Shown in pieces: positions 25,979-37,500 of a DNA stretch of 64,000 nucleotides. Position numbers and translations under genes: made by a program. Under the pieces are notes generated by a model that did no database searches, was not told the origin of the DNA, and saw nothing but the letters and a program-made list of their open reading frames with translations. Each line of letters starts with the position of its first letter. Within the stretch, counting starts at the first letter, position 1. Origin of the DNA: Rasiella rasia (GTDB lineage: Bacteria; Bacteroidota; Bacteroidia; Flavobacteriales; Flavobacteriaceae); NCBI RefSeq assembly GCF_011044175.1, contig NZ_CP049057.1, positions 1,317,501 to 1,381,500 of the forward strand, in the 5' to 3' direction.

Positions 25979-26743
25979 ATGAATCGAATTCAGAAAAAAT
26001 TACAAGAAGATAAAAAACTATTATCTATCTATTTTACCGCAGGATATCCTAACATCGAAGATACGGTGCCAATTCTAAAGAGTCTTGAATCAAGCGGCGT
26101 AGACATGGTAGAAATTGGCTTGCCTTTTAGTGATCCTTTGGCAGATGGCCCAACGATACAGGCTAGTTCTACCAAAGCCTTACAAAACAAGATGACTACC
26201 CAAAAACTATTTGAACAGTTAGAAGACATTAGAGAAACGGTAACTATACCGTTGCTAATCATGGGGTATTTTAACCCTATATATCAATATGGTGTTGAAG
26301 CCTTTTGTAAAAAGTGTAACGAAATTGGGATTGATGGCCTAATAATACCAGACCTTCCATTAGATCAATATCAAGAGCATTATCAATCAATTTTTGAAAG
26401 GTATGGGCTAAACAATATCTTCCTGATTACACCACAAACAACTGCCAACCGAATTAAGGAGATAGATGCAGCTAGCACAGGGTTTATTTATATGGTAAGT
26501 AGTGCTAGTACCACGGGTGGCACGGTAGGTTTTGGAAATGACCAAGATTCATATTTCGAACGTATTTCAGCTATGCAACTGTCTAATCCTACCATTGTAG
26601 GTTTTGGAATTAACAATGCAGAAACTTTTCAGCGCGCTACACGCACATCGCAAGGTGCAATTATAGGAAGTGCTTTTATTAAAATGCTCTCAACTAAAGG
26701 TGTAGACGGTATTCCTGGGTTTATAAAAAGTATTAGAGTATAA
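25979..26743 (+). CDS. trpA: Tryptophan synthase alpha chain
   Basis: The 254-residue barrel protein cleaves indole-3-glycerol phosphate to indole for TrpB. It contains VDMVEIGLPFSDPLADGPTIQ, with the catalytic Glu near residue 44 and Asp near residue 55, MGYFNPIYQYG, and GFIYMVSSASTTG. It is last in the operon, and the strong bidirectional terminator at 26796 lies about 50 bases past the stop. Confidence 0.97.
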   Translation: MNRIQKKLQEDKKLLSIYFTAGYPNIEDTVPILKSLESSGVDMVEIGLPFSDPLADGPTIQASSTKALQNKMTTQKLFEQLEDIRETVTIPLLIMGYFNPIYQYGVEAFCKKCNEIGIDGLIIPDLPLDQYQEHYQSIFERYGLNNIFLITPQTTANRIKEIDAASTGFIYMVSSASTTGGTVGFGNDQDSYFERISAMQLSNPTIVGFGINNAETFQRATRTSQGAIIGSAFIKMLSTKGVDGIPGFIKSIRV

Positions 26744-26795
26744 TATATAGATATGCGTAATAAAGCGTAGCATTTAGTTAAACTATAAGCAAATA

Positions 26796-26825
26796 AAAAC
26801 CCCTTCCAAATTTGGAAGGGGTTTT
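26796..26825. terminator. Bidirectional terminator between trpA and the T9SS protein
   Basis: A perfect 30-base palindrome, with arms of 15 bases that begin AAAACCCC and end GGGGTTTT, lies between the convergent trpA and 26856-30749 genes. The A and T tracts at either end allow termination in both directions. Confidence 0.9.
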
Positions 26826-26855
26826 CTTTTGGTTGGTTAAAATAATCTAAAAAGA

Positions 26856-29800
26856 CTATTCTTTTATCAAACGTTTTACAACGCTTGCATCCTCACCTTC
26901 AATCTGTACAATGTACACACCAGAAGCAAGGTTCGAGATATCTATAGTGATTTCTCCTTGCATGTCAGAAAGGTTTGTTGTGTTTACCAACTTACCGTTA
27001 ACGTCATACATGGTTGCTTTCTCTAATAAGATATTTGAACTGTTAGCAATAGTAACCTGTCCTTGTGCAGGGTTCGGGTACATTGTGATTCCAGCATCTA
27101 GGTTGTTATCATTCACACCTAAGATACTCTCTACAGTAAGTTCAAAAGTACAGCTACCTACATTTCCGTATTCATCTGTAGACGAAAGCGTCACAGTGTA
27201 TACACCGTCAGGAATCAAGCTACCAGGAGCAGGATCTTGAGCGAAGATAGTAAGTGGGTCTGTACAGTTGTCTACCGCAGTTGCTAATCCGTCACCGAAG
27301 TAATCTGGCACTTCGTATAATTGGTTGTTAGCACCTGGATCTACAGTCATATCTCCTGGACATGTAACTTCAGGTCCAAGAAGGTCTACTACAGTTACAA
27401 AAGCAGTACATGCTGCAGAGTTTAAACTTGGATCTGCTACAAATACAGTTACTTCAATTGGAGTTCCTATATCTGCACATGTAAAGTCATCGATGTTTAC
27501 AGCTGCTGTATCGAAGCCACAAGCTTCAAAACTAGCTGCCATGTCAATCATGTCAAACGGATCAAGCATTGCTGTTCCATCTGCACCTAACTCTAATGTA
27601 AAGTCTTGACAAACTAAGATAGGAGCAGTATCATCAATTACGTTGATGGTTGCTGTACACATTGAAGTGTTTCCAGCAGCATCTGTAACTGTGATATCTA
27701 ACGTAGAAATACCTACATCACTACAGTCTAAGTCGATCATTTCAACTGGTACTGGTGTTGTAGAATTTGCTAAGTAGTTAAGAGTACCATTCCAAATACG
27801 TGGTGTAAATGGAGCGCCATCAAATGGTGCGTTACTACCTGAACCTAAGCTTAACGTCATATGTGAATTAGAGTACATTAACATACCAGGAGAAGGATCT
27901 GTTCCTGTTCCTGAGTAAGAATGTCCATGAGTAGCATCCATTACAAGTGCAACACCGTATGTAGTACCTGCAGTTAATACAACTTGTGTATCTAATACAG
28001 CATTACTCGGAACGTTTAATGTTCCTGAAGCAGTACCTGAACCTGTCGCAGCAAGCGTCCACGCTCCAGCGTTACCTTCATTACCTACAGAAGTACCAAC
28101 TAAGGTATACATCTCTACAGTAAAGGCACCACCTTCTTCAGTGTTTAAGTCTAGGTCTGTTAAGGTAACATCTCCACCAGCATCTACAGCAATGTCAAAG
28201 TATACAGCACCTCCATTAGAACCTCCATTATTACTATCAAATAATGTAGTAATAGAACCTGGAGCAATACCAGTAACATCTGTTGTAGCTGTTACCATAC
28301 CACAGTTATCTGTTACTGTAGTTAATAGGTCGATTACATTTACAGTAGCCATACCGTTAGCATCTAATACGATGTCTGCTGGTGGTCCTGCAGCTGCAAG
28401 GTACTCATAGTTAAGTGTCCAAGAGTTAAGTGAACCTGTATCTAAACCAGCATTGTCGGTAATAAATAATGTCCAGTCACCTAACGTGCTCATTCCGTCA
28501 AAAACAGAAAGCGCTTCGTTTGGAATAAATGATCCATTGTACTCTGTAAGACATGGCTCTTCAATCATATCTACTGCTTCATCATCCATATCTACAAGGA
28601 TATCATTTACAGTATTGTTACACCCAACAGTAGATGTTGGCACACCTGGTCTGTCAACAATTACAGAAGCTGTAGTACCATCTGGTGCTGTAAGTGTTAC
28701 AATTAAATCTCCAATCCAAGAGTGGTTGATATCAAGATTTACATTAAGGTCTGTGATGTCAAAATCATCAGTCACCGTTAACGTACTTGTTAAACCTGCT
28801 GGATCGTTATCTGGAATAGGAGTATTCACTATTTCAGTAGCAGAACCTAGTGTAGGTGTTTCAGCACCCGCACATACTATTACCGGAGCTTCATCATCCG
28901 TTACAGTAACGTCCATAGTACAAGAAGCGCTGAAACCAGCAGCATCTGTATACGTCCAAGTTACTGTAGTTGTTCCTACTGGGTAGAAATCTGAAGCGTC
29001 ATTCGTACCGTTGTAATCATTACTAAGTGTTCCATTTACAGAACCTTGAGCTACTGATAGTTGGAAACTAGCATCTAGACAGAAGTTATCTACGTCGTCA
29101 TCTTGAAGCAAAGTAAAGGTAAGGTCTGGACCAAATGTTGTAACATAATTGTTCCAATCTGCTTCAGCAATTGTAAATGTTTCGGTGTAGAATGTAGTAC
29201 AGTCTGCTCCTGTTGCAGGGGCATTCGAGTATACAATAGTAGCGCCGTCTGGGCCTTGTAATACAAATTCTTCAGTACTAAATGAGAAATCACCATCATA
29301 CATAGCTGTAACGGTTACATCGCCACCAGTAGATACTACTGTACCCGTAAGTACTGTTGGTGTATCAATAAGACCTGATGGTCCATAATTGAATGGAGTT
29401 TCTGGCCCTGTCACAACAGGAGGAGGAGGTCCTGCAACTACAGGACAGTTATCCATAATTGTTGGTAATGGTACTGTAATATTTGCTCCACAAACACCAG
29501 CATCGTTTGTCTGCGTAATATCTGCAGGACATGTAATAGTTGGTGCTTCGTTATCTAACACTGTAACATCAAACGTACACATAGCGCTATTACCGTCACT
29601 ATCGGTAACAGAAAGCGTTACGGTTGTTGTACCTACTGGGAATACATCGCCACTCTCAAAAGGAGTTGAAACAATATCGCCAGAAATATTTCCATCTTCG
29701 TCATCTATTGCCACTCCTAAGAAGTTAACTTGACCACCACAAACACCAGGATCACTATTTTCAGTGATATCTGCAGGGCAGAAAATTTCTGGTGGCATAC

Positions 29801-30749
29801 CTACATTACATACTCCCGTTACTCCAATAACAGCTTCCCAACCGCTTTGTGTAACCGAGGTATCTGAATTAAAAGTAAAAGATAATGATCCACCAACAGC
29901 TGAGGTAAACGGCCCTAAAGTTGGTGCTCCAGTAGCGTCTGTAGCATCTGTACATGGTAGACTTGCACCACCATCACCATCATCTCCTGCATAGGTGGCG
30001 TTCATACCACCGGCGTCACCCACAACTGCCAAGGTATCCCAACAAGTAGTAGTTGTTGCCTCCACATCAAATGCAGTAAATGTAACAGAAACAGTTTCGC
30101 CTGGAAGTGCTTGTAGTTCCAGGGTTGATGATTCGTTTAACCCGTAATCACCTGCAGCTCCACCAGAATCTGTATAGATATCTCCGTCAACAAAGTCTGC
30201 ACATGCCATTAATACTGCATCTTGCTGAGGAATCTCAACAGGTGCTACTACTGCTGTAACAGTAATATCTGCAGTCCATCCCGGATCTGTAACAGAGCCG
30301 TCGGAAAAAAACGAAAACGATAATGTTCCACCCTCACTCGATGTGAATGGCCCTAATGTTGGAGCCCCTGCAGCATCTGTAGCATCTGTGCACACAAGGC
30401 CTGCACCCGCGTCATCATCATCTCCAGAGTACGTGGCATCACCACCTCCTGTATCGCCAACTACCGTTAAATTATCAAAACAAGAAGAACCAGTACTTGC
30501 CTCAACTTCAAAAGCAGTGAAGGAAATTGTAATTATTTCTCCTGCACCTGCGACCAAATCTAGCGTAGAGGCCTCATTACTTGTGTAGTTGGCCAAACTA
30601 CCGCCAGAGTCTGTGTAAATGTCTCCGTCAACAAAGTCAACTCCCGATGTAAGGGTAGCATTCGCTTGCGGAATTTCTGTCTGAGCTTGCGTGACCCACG
30701 TGCAACACGTGACCAGCAAAGCCATCAGCATAAAAGTAATTTTTTTCAT
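26856..30749 (-). CDS. Large secreted protein with CUB-like, HYR and P domains and a T9SS type A sorting signal
   Basis: The 1297-residue protein has a signal peptide (ending TQAQ) and two tandem N-terminal CUB-like repeats of about 145 residues, both containing DFVDGDIYTDSGG and APTLGPFTS. HYR-type immunoglobulin-like modules follow (EIFCPADIT, PTITCPADIT). A proprotein convertase P-like domain lies near residue 640, containing IPDNDPAGLTSTLTV and INHSWIGDLIVTLTAPDG. More HYR/Ig-like modules come before the C-terminal type A sorting domain (MYPNPAQGQVTIAN to VVKRLIKE). It is probably exported by the type IX system and attached to or released from the cell surface. No catalytic domain is seen; an adhesive or matrix role is an inference. 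Confidence 0.88.
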   Translation of the reverse strand: MKKITFMLMALLVTCCTWVTQAQTEIPQANATLTSGVDFVDGDIYTDSGGSLANYTSNEASTLDLVAGAGEIITISFTAFEVEASTGSSCFDNLTVVGDTGGGDATYSGDDDDAGAGLVCTDATDAAGAPTLGPFTSSEGGTLSFSFFSDGSVTDPGWTADITVTAVVAPVEIPQQDAVLMACADFVDGDIYTDSGGAAGDYGLNESSTLELQALPGETVSVTFTAFDVEATTTTCWDTLAVVGDAGGMNATYAGDDGDGGASLPCTDATDATGAPTLGPFTSAVGGSLSFTFNSDTSVTQSGWEAVIGVTGVCNVGMPPEIFCPADITENSDPGVCGGQVNFLGVAIDDEDGNISGDIVSTPFESGDVFPVGTTTVTLSVTDSDGNSAMCTFDVTVLDNEAPTITCPADITQTNDAGVCGANITVPLPTIMDNCPVVAGPPPPVVTGPETPFNYGPSGLIDTPTVLTGTVVSTGGDVTVTAMYDGDFSFSTEEFVLQGPDGATIVYSNAPATGADCTTFYTETFTIAEADWNNYVTTFGPDLTFTLLQDDDVDNFCLDASFQLSVAQGSVNGTLSNDYNGTNDASDFYPVGTTTVTWTYTDAAGFSASCTMDVTVTDDEAPVIVCAGAETPTLGSATEIVNTPIPDNDPAGLTSTLTVTDDFDITDLNVNLDINHSWIGDLIVTLTAPDGTTASVIVDRPGVPTSTVGCNNTVNDILVDMDDEAVDMIEEPCLTEYNGSFIPNEALSVFDGMSTLGDWTLFITDNAGLDTGSLNSWTLNYEYLAAAGPPADIVLDANGMATVNVIDLLTTVTDNCGMVTATTDVTGIAPGSITTLFDSNNGGSNGGAVYFDIAVDAGGDVTLTDLDLNTEEGGAFTVEMYTLVGTSVGNEGNAGAWTLAATGSGTASGTLNVPSNAVLDTQVVLTAGTTYGVALVMDATHGHSYSGTGTDPSPGMLMYSNSHMTLSLGSGSNAPFDGAPFTPRIWNGTLNYLANSTTPVPVEMIDLDCSDVGISTLDITVTDAAGNTSMCTATINVIDDTAPILVCQDFTLELGADGTAMLDPFDMIDMAASFEACGFDTAAVNIDDFTCADIGTPIEVTVFVADPSLNSAACTAFVTVVDLLGPEVTCPGDMTVDPGANNQLYEVPDYFGDGLATAVDNCTDPLTIFAQDPAPGSLIPDGVYTVTLSSTDEYGNVGSCTFELTVESILGVNDNNLDAGITMYPNPAQGQVTIANSSNILLEKATMYDVNGKLVNTTNLSDMQGEITIDISNLASGVYIVQIEGEDASVVKRLIKE

Positions 30750-30945
30750 AAAAAAAATTTTAAATTAATTAATTGATTACTATTTGTTAATATCGCGTTA
30801 AGATAAATAAAATTTATGTTAACGAAAGCATTGAATTAAAAAATTAGACGAAATGCACAAATTATTGTCAAAAGAACTATAAAAAATCGCTAAACACATA
30901 TACAAACGAATAGTATTGCTTAAAACGAAAAAGAAAGTCTGGAGC

Positions 30946-33900
30946 CTAGTTTACTTGAAAAAATTGTAGTTTTTCGCTATTATTTACAACGGCAATGTGC
31001 AGTTTATTGTTAATCTTAATTTGGTGTAATTCTTTCGCATCATAGGGTGCAAAAAAACCTGTAGAAAGTGTTGTTTTTGCTTCAAATTTACCTGTCCCAT
31101 CACCTAGCAGTAGCAACCCATTGCCGGCGTCGTTTCTTGGGGTTTCCACTTCAGAACCATATAAGTTCCCTGCCAATAACACATCTAAATTTCCGTCTAA
31201 ATTGAAATCTTTTACCACAAAATCGTTAACAGAAGATAGCTGCGTCATTCTTGGTAAAGGCTTTACAGTCCACGCCTCATTTCCATTATTTTGAAGGTAC
31301 ACACTCGCAAACGATTTAGCTTGTAAATGTAAGGCCCCTTCTAATTTATCCTCGCCGAAAATATCCTTTAACTCGGCCTTAGCGAAGGCATCATAGGTGC
31401 CAAATTTTTCTTTAATAAATGGCATCTGCTGAGACGAGCATTCGCGCCCCCTTAAGGGTACTTTTTTGCCTTCTTCTTCATAACTCAAAACAATGTCTCC
31501 TGTATTATTCCCGTCGAAATCATCATAATACAAATCGAATGAAGATTCTGGTGTTGCTTGGTATTTATAATTTTGCCCTAAATTTCCTACCACATAATCT
31601 TGATCGCCATCTCCATCAAAATCTCCTGCTTGTAAACCATACCACCATCCTTGGCTATCTTTAAGTCCTAAGTCTGTTGTAACATCTACAAATGTATTTG
31701 CCCTATTTTCAAATACCGAAATAGGCATCCATTCTCCAGAGACCATTAAATCTAAGCGATTGTCTTGATTTATATCTGTCCATAATGCAGTAGTTATTAA
31801 ACCTGGATTTTTTAGAGCTGGGGCTACTTCTTCAGTTACATCGGTAAAAACACCTCCACTATTTTGTAATAAATAACTGCGTGGCGCTTTTGGGTACTGT
31901 CCCGGAATCACTCTACCTCCTACAAATAGATCTATATCGCCATCACCATCAAAGTCTGCTGGCCTAACCACTCCTCCACTAGTTAACATAACCGGGAGTA
32001 TATTCTTACTTTTTACAAAGTTTCCTTTGCCGTCATTAATATATAGTCTATCCTGAAGTAGCGGTGAGTCTGGGGTCACTTCATTACCTCCACTCACTAC
32101 ATAAAGATCTAAATCGTTGTCATTATCGGCATCAAAAAATGTTGCCGCCATATCTTCAGCCTGTGCGTCGACTTTCCAAGAAGGTTTGCCTTTTTTTTCA
32201 AATGCACCTTTTGTATTTTGCAAATAGAGAGCACCGCTAAAGCCCTTAGCTCCGCCCACATAAAAATCGTCTAGACCATCTCCGTTTACATCTCCAACTG
32301 CCATTCCTGGCCCCATGGTAGACATTTTATGAGGAATTAAAATTTCATAGTCGAAATCGTTGTATTCATTTTCTTGATGCACATAATTTACACCTATGTT
32401 ATCTGTAACATCTGTCATAAACTTTTTTGCGTCATTTTTATAAAGACTTGCCATTGGCGGATTTGCTTTTTGATATGAAATTTTAAGCAATTGATTTCCT
32501 TTCACATTGCTAAGAAGTTGGGTATTTCCATCGGGCCATTCTACCCATAAAGAATCTATTTTTTTATTAGCCCCTAGTCCAAAGTGTACTTGATTTTCAT
32601 TAGACGAAATATAACCTCTACTTAAGTAGTGTTCTTTTACTTGAAAATTGCCTCCCGCCTTTACGATAACACGTGCGCCAATTCCAGAGACATTAGACGC
32701 CTTTCCTTTAAGCGCTACTTTCAAGTAGTTTTTCTTTAATTTTTCCGAATTATTCCTATAAATATTTGCGACCTGATCTATATTGCTTACCACAAGGTCT
32801 AAATCACCATCGTTATCTAAATCGGCATACGCAGCACCGTTACTAAATGTTCTTTCGGTAACTCCCCATTCTTCTTGTCTTTTGCTAAAGGAAAGGTCTC
32901 CATTGTTTTCGAAAAAGTAATTTTTGATAGGAAGTTCTGGCATGGCATCTAACACCTGTTGAATATACTTAAATTGATTCTTCGAGTTTTTAGACATTTC
33001 TCCTAATATCGAATCTCTTACCTTTTGATAGTCATTATTACGAAGATCTTTTCTATAGCCATTAGTCACAAATACGTCTTGATTTCCGTCAAGATTGAAA
33101 TCTGCCCAAAGAGTAGACCAGCTCCAATCTGTGCTTGAAAGGCCCGTAAGCCTTGCTATATCACTAAAAGTTCCGTTTCCGTTATTAAGCTGTACCGTAT
33201 TGGTCATATATTGATAATGAAAACCATTTTTAACCGAATTAGTAAATGTCTCAACGCTCATCCCAGACATATTTGTTTTAATACGATAATTGTCTTCGGC
33301 TACCATATCGAGTACCATAATATCTAACAAACCATCATTATTAAAATCTGCTGTATCTGAACCCATTGAGAAATTTGAAATATGGCGCATACTTTCCTTT
33401 AATTTTTCTGAAAAAGTACCATCCCCGTTATTGTAATACAAATAGTCGTGTTCGGCATAATCATTAGAAACATAAATATCTGGCCAGCCATCGTTATTGT
33501 AGTCCCCAACCGATGCATTATGACCAAACCCAATACCATTATTTACTAGACCTGCTTCAACACTAACTTCAACAAATTTACCATTGTCATTTTTAAAAAA
33601 CATATCTGTGGTTAACGGGTTGCGTTTTTTCCGTTCTTCATCAAACGCCTCACCTAGTAATAGGATTTTAGGATTATTAATAAGGTACATATCTAAGTCG
33701 CCATCTTTATCGTAATCTAGAAATACAGACTGAATGGCATAACTTTCAATATCCAAACCATAGGCCGCAGCCTTTTCGGTAAAGGTTAGATTTCCATTGT
33801 TTATAAATAGCTCGTTTCTTCGCTTGTCTGCCGGAACATTTCCAGATCTACAAACATAAATATCAAGAAAGCCATCATTATTTATATCAACCATAGACGT

Positions 33901-34305
33901 TCCTGTCGTCCACCCCCAAGCACCTTCAACACCAGCAGCCTTGCTCATTTCAACAAAAGATAGATTCCCCTTATTTAAATACAATTTGTTGTGTCCAAAA
34001 TTACTTGTAAAATAAATATCTGTTAATCCATCATTATTAATATCACCTAGGCTTACACCTCCCCCATTATACACATTTGGATACGAGAAATAATTTACAG
34101 AGGGCGTAGGTTTTGGCAGCACATTTACATAGTCTACACCGGTCACTTCTTGCGGCAATGATGTAAAGAGTGGAGTATTTAGACTTGCTACAGTAGATGT
34201 ATCTGTAGCACTATCTGAAGTTTGATCTTGGCACGATTGTAAGCCAATAAATAGAATAAAAAGTATGCAATGTTTGTATTTGAGTGAAGGTAAATGAAAT
34301 TTCAT
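30946..34305 (-). CDS. FG-GAP/VCBS-repeat lipoprotein with ASPIC/UnbV domain
   Basis: The 1119-residue protein has a lipoprotein signal (GLQSC). Many FG-GAP/VCBS blades follow, each with a calcium-site DxDxDG core (DINNDGLTD, DYDKDGDLD, DFDGDGDID and others), forming probable beta-propellers. An ASPIC/UnbV-like module lies near residues 530-610 (GIGARVIVKAGG, WVEWPDGNTQLL) between two propeller sets. It is divergent from a paralog of similar length and architecture at 34529-37807. Such proteins occur widely in Bacteroidota, often at the surface; the substrate or partner is unknown. Confidence 0.9.
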   Translation of the reverse strand: MKFHLPSLKYKHCILFILFIGLQSCQDQTSDSATDTSTVASLNTPLFTSLPQEVTGVDYVNVLPKPTPSVNYFSYPNVYNGGGVSLGDINNDGLTDIYFTSNFGHNKLYLNKGNLSFVEMSKAAGVEGAWGWTTGTSMVDINNDGFLDIYVCRSGNVPADKRRNELFINNGNLTFTEKAAAYGLDIESYAIQSVFLDYDKDGDLDMYLINNPKILLLGEAFDEERKKRNPLTTDMFFKNDNGKFVEVSVEAGLVNNGIGFGHNASVGDYNNDGWPDIYVSNDYAEHDYLYYNNGDGTFSEKLKESMRHISNFSMGSDTADFNNDGLLDIMVLDMVAEDNYRIKTNMSGMSVETFTNSVKNGFHYQYMTNTVQLNNGNGTFSDIARLTGLSSTDWSWSTLWADFNLDGNQDVFVTNGYRKDLRNNDYQKVRDSILGEMSKNSKNQFKYIQQVLDAMPELPIKNYFFENNGDLSFSKRQEEWGVTERTFSNGAAYADLDNDGDLDLVVSNIDQVANIYRNNSEKLKKNYLKVALKGKASNVSGIGARVIVKAGGNFQVKEHYLSRGYISSNENQVHFGLGANKKIDSLWVEWPDGNTQLLSNVKGNQLLKISYQKANPPMASLYKNDAKKFMTDVTDNIGVNYVHQENEYNDFDYEILIPHKMSTMGPGMAVGDVNGDGLDDFYVGGAKGFSGALYLQNTKGAFEKKGKPSWKVDAQAEDMAATFFDADNDNDLDLYVVSGGNEVTPDSPLLQDRLYINDGKGNFVKSKNILPVMLTSGGVVRPADFDGDGDIDLFVGGRVIPGQYPKAPRSYLLQNSGGVFTDVTEEVAPALKNPGLITTALWTDINQDNRLDLMVSGEWMPISVFENRANTFVDVTTDLGLKDSQGWWYGLQAGDFDGDGDQDYVVGNLGQNYKYQATPESSFDLYYDDFDGNNTGDIVLSYEEEGKKVPLRGRECSSQQMPFIKEKFGTYDAFAKAELKDIFGEDKLEGALHLQAKSFASVYLQNNGNEAWTVKPLPRMTQLSSVNDFVVKDFNLDGNLDVLLAGNLYGSEVETPRNDAGNGLLLLGDGTGKFEAKTTLSTGFFAPYDAKELHQIKINNKLHIAVVNNSEKLQFFQVN

Positions 34306-34482
34306 TTTTGGTTAATTCAAATTAATATAAGTAGTAACAGCGTCAATTGAAGGCAATAAATATAAGATTAAAATCGGTTCAGCACTAAAAATTGTTATAA
34401 TGTACGCAGACGAAATAACAAACCATAGTATGCTTAAAGCCATAATCATACGAAACCAGATGTTGTATAGTCGCGACAACAG

Positions 34483-34509
34483 TTTGTCTAAAACAATCTA
34501 TTATATTTG
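34483..34509 (+). promoter_or_regulatory. Putative promoter and near-palindrome for the second FG-GAP lipoprotein
   Basis: TATATTTG (34502-34509) is a good -7 element, with TTTG at 34483-34486 as a possible -33 element (15-base spacer). Overlapping its end, ATTTGTG-TG-CACAAAT (34505-34520) forms seven-base arms around two bases. The start codon is at 34529. The arms share ATTTGT with the MarR operator candidate at 18939-18954. Confidence 0.45.
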
Positions 34510-34528
34510 TGTGCACAAATTCTAGATT

Positions 34529-37500
34529 ATGAAAAACGTATACTTACTTACTGTCTGTTTTTTTTTAATCAATTGCACTACTGCAACTAAGGAGAAGGAA
34601 GCCGTGCACAATGAAGCGTCGATCCTTTTTGATAAAGTAGCACCTGAAGCCTCAAGCATCACCTTTAGCAATGTATTGCACCAACGTGTAGACTTTAATT
34701 TCATGAATTACCTATATATCTATACAGGCGCAGGCGTTGCTATAGGAGATATCGACAACGACGGCCTAGAAGATCTTTATTTTGTTTCAAATCTAGGTCC
34801 CAACAAACTTTACAAAAATAAAGGTGATTTTAAATTTGATGACATTACAAATACTGCACGCGTTGAAGATTATTCAGGGTTTTCTACCGGTGTTACGATG
34901 ATGGATATTAACAACGATGGTTGGCTAGATATATATGTATGTAAGGCAGGTTCCTTAAATAACCATGAAGAACGAAAGAACCTGTTGTTTATAAATAAGA
35001 AAGACGGTACTTTTTCTGAAGAAGCCGCTCAATGGGGTTTGGCAGACCCTGCGTTTTCGACACAAATTTATCAGATAGATTACGACAAAGACGGCGATCT
35101 TGATCTCTATTTGGTAAATCACCGAAATGATTTCCAAAACAACACAAAAGTAAACAGTCAAATTCAAAAAAATACCAGCGAATTAACAAGCGATCAACTA
35201 TATAGAAATAACGGAACTAATTTTACTAAAGTCACCAAAGAAGCTGGGTTAACTAACAAAGCTTGGGGCCTTAGCGCGGTAATTTCAGATTTTAATGAAG
35301 ACGGTTGGGACGACATTTACGTTGCTAACGATTTCCTAGAACCCGACGCCCTATACATCAATCAGCAAAATGGTACGTTTAAAAACGAAATATTAACTCG
35401 CCTAGACCATATTACTACCAACAGCATGGGTAGCGATTATGCAGATCTAAATAACGACTTAATGCCAGACTTAATTACACTAGACATGATGTCTGAAAAT
35501 TACGCCCGTAGTAAAGAAAACATGGCTTCAATGAGCATCTCAGGATTTAATGCTATGGTAGCAGTTGGGTATCACCACGCCTACATGGCTAATATGTTGC
35601 ATGTAAATCGCGGAAAAGGTAAATTTTATGAAACTGGACAGTTGTCTGGCATCACAAAAACAGACTGGAGCTGGGCTCCGTTATTAGCCGATTTTGACAA
35701 CGATGGCCTGAAAGATATTTTTGTAACCAACGGAGTAGACAGAGATTACACCAATCAAGATGTTCGTACTCAACTTCAGCAAATCGTAGCACGTGGTGAA
35801 AGCAAACAACTTCAAGAAGTACTAGATTTAATACCTTCAGAACGCATCACCAATTATATTTACAAAAATGAAGGCAACTTAAATTTCAGCAATAAAATAG
35901 AAGCTTGGGGATTAAACACACCAACCTATTCAAATGGCGCGGCCTACGGAGATTTAGACAATGATGGTGATTTAGATTTGGTGGTGAATAATTTATACGA
36001 TCCCGCTGGTATTTATAAAAACAATTCGCAAAATAATTTCAGTAAAATCAACCTTATTGGGCCCAGCACCAACCCTGCGGCTATTGGCGCCAGTGTTACC
36101 GTAAAAACAGCTAACAAAACGCAAGTTCAAGAACTTTACACAAACAGAGGTTACGAATCTACTGTGAGTAAAAACCTAGTTTTCGGGTTGGGCGACGAAA
36201 CAATTATCGATGAAATAGAAATTAAATGGCCCGACGGCACCTTTTCGTCAGTGAAAAATCCTAAAGCCAATACAACTGTATCATTAAATTACACAACTAG
36301 TAATAAAACTGAGAAACCAACCCTACCTAAAGGCACTACTAAAAACACCAAGTCTACGACAGATTTAGGCCTCGCTTACCAACATCTAGAAAATGAATTT
36401 TACGATTATGGCGCTCAGCTTTTACTCCCCCAACGGCAATCTAGTAAAGGAACAGGTATTGTAAAAGGAGATGTAAACAACGATGGTTTAGACGACTTTT
36501 TTGTAGGTAATGCTGCCAATGCTTCAGCTGCGCTTTATATTCAAGATTCTGGCGGAAACTTTACAAACAGTCAAACAAATCTATGGAATAAAGAAGCGGC
36601 TTATGAAGATGCCAATGCGCTATTCTTCGATGCCGATGGCGACGGTGACCAAGATTTGTATGTAGTGAGCGCTGGATACGAACTTGAGGCTAATAGCAGC
36701 TTGTTACAAGACAGGCTGTATATTAATAATGGGCAAGGCATTTTTAAAAAGCAGACCAATGCCCTACCAAAAATGCTCGCTTCTGGTAAAACTGTAACCG
36801 CAGCAGATATTGATGGCGATGGCGATCTTGATTTATTTGTAGGAGGTAATGTGCTACCAAAAAAGTACCCATTGGCGTCAGCCTCATTTTTACTTGAGAA
36901 TAACCAAGGAACGTTTAAAGACATTACTACAAACAACCCTGAACTTAGTGCTCCAGGTATGATCTCTGAAGCAATTTTCACAGATTATGATGGAGATAAT
37001 GACGCCGATTTATTATTAGTTGGAGAGTGGATGCAACCAACATTTTTCACCAATTCAAACGGAAGCTTTAAAAAACACAACACCCCTTCACTCCACAGAA
37101 AAGAAGGTTGGTGGTTTAGTGCCATAGCAAAAGATATGGACGGCGATGGTGATACCGACTATTTCTTCGGAAACCTAGGCAAAAACAATAAGTTTAGCCC
37201 TTCAGAAAAGAAACCACTTTACATTTACGCTAAAGATTTTGACAACAACGGGAGTTTCGACGTGGCTTTAAGTAAAATAAACGAAGGAAAAGTTGTACCT
37301 GTTCGCGGGAAAGAATGCAGTAGCGAGCAGAACCCATTTTTGTTAGAAAAAATACAGAGCTACAAAGAATTTGCAAGCTTAGATATGGATGCAATTTACG
37401 GCGCCGACCAGCTGGCAAATGCTGAAAAAAGAACTGTTTTTACTTTTGAAAGCGTCTACGCCCAAAACAACGGTGACGGAAGTTTTACACTCACAAGTCT

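Noticed and set aside
26911-30588. Several open frames opposite the T9SS/HYR protein gene
   Set aside because: All are Ser/Thr/Val-rich shadows of the repeat-bearing gene on the minus strand.
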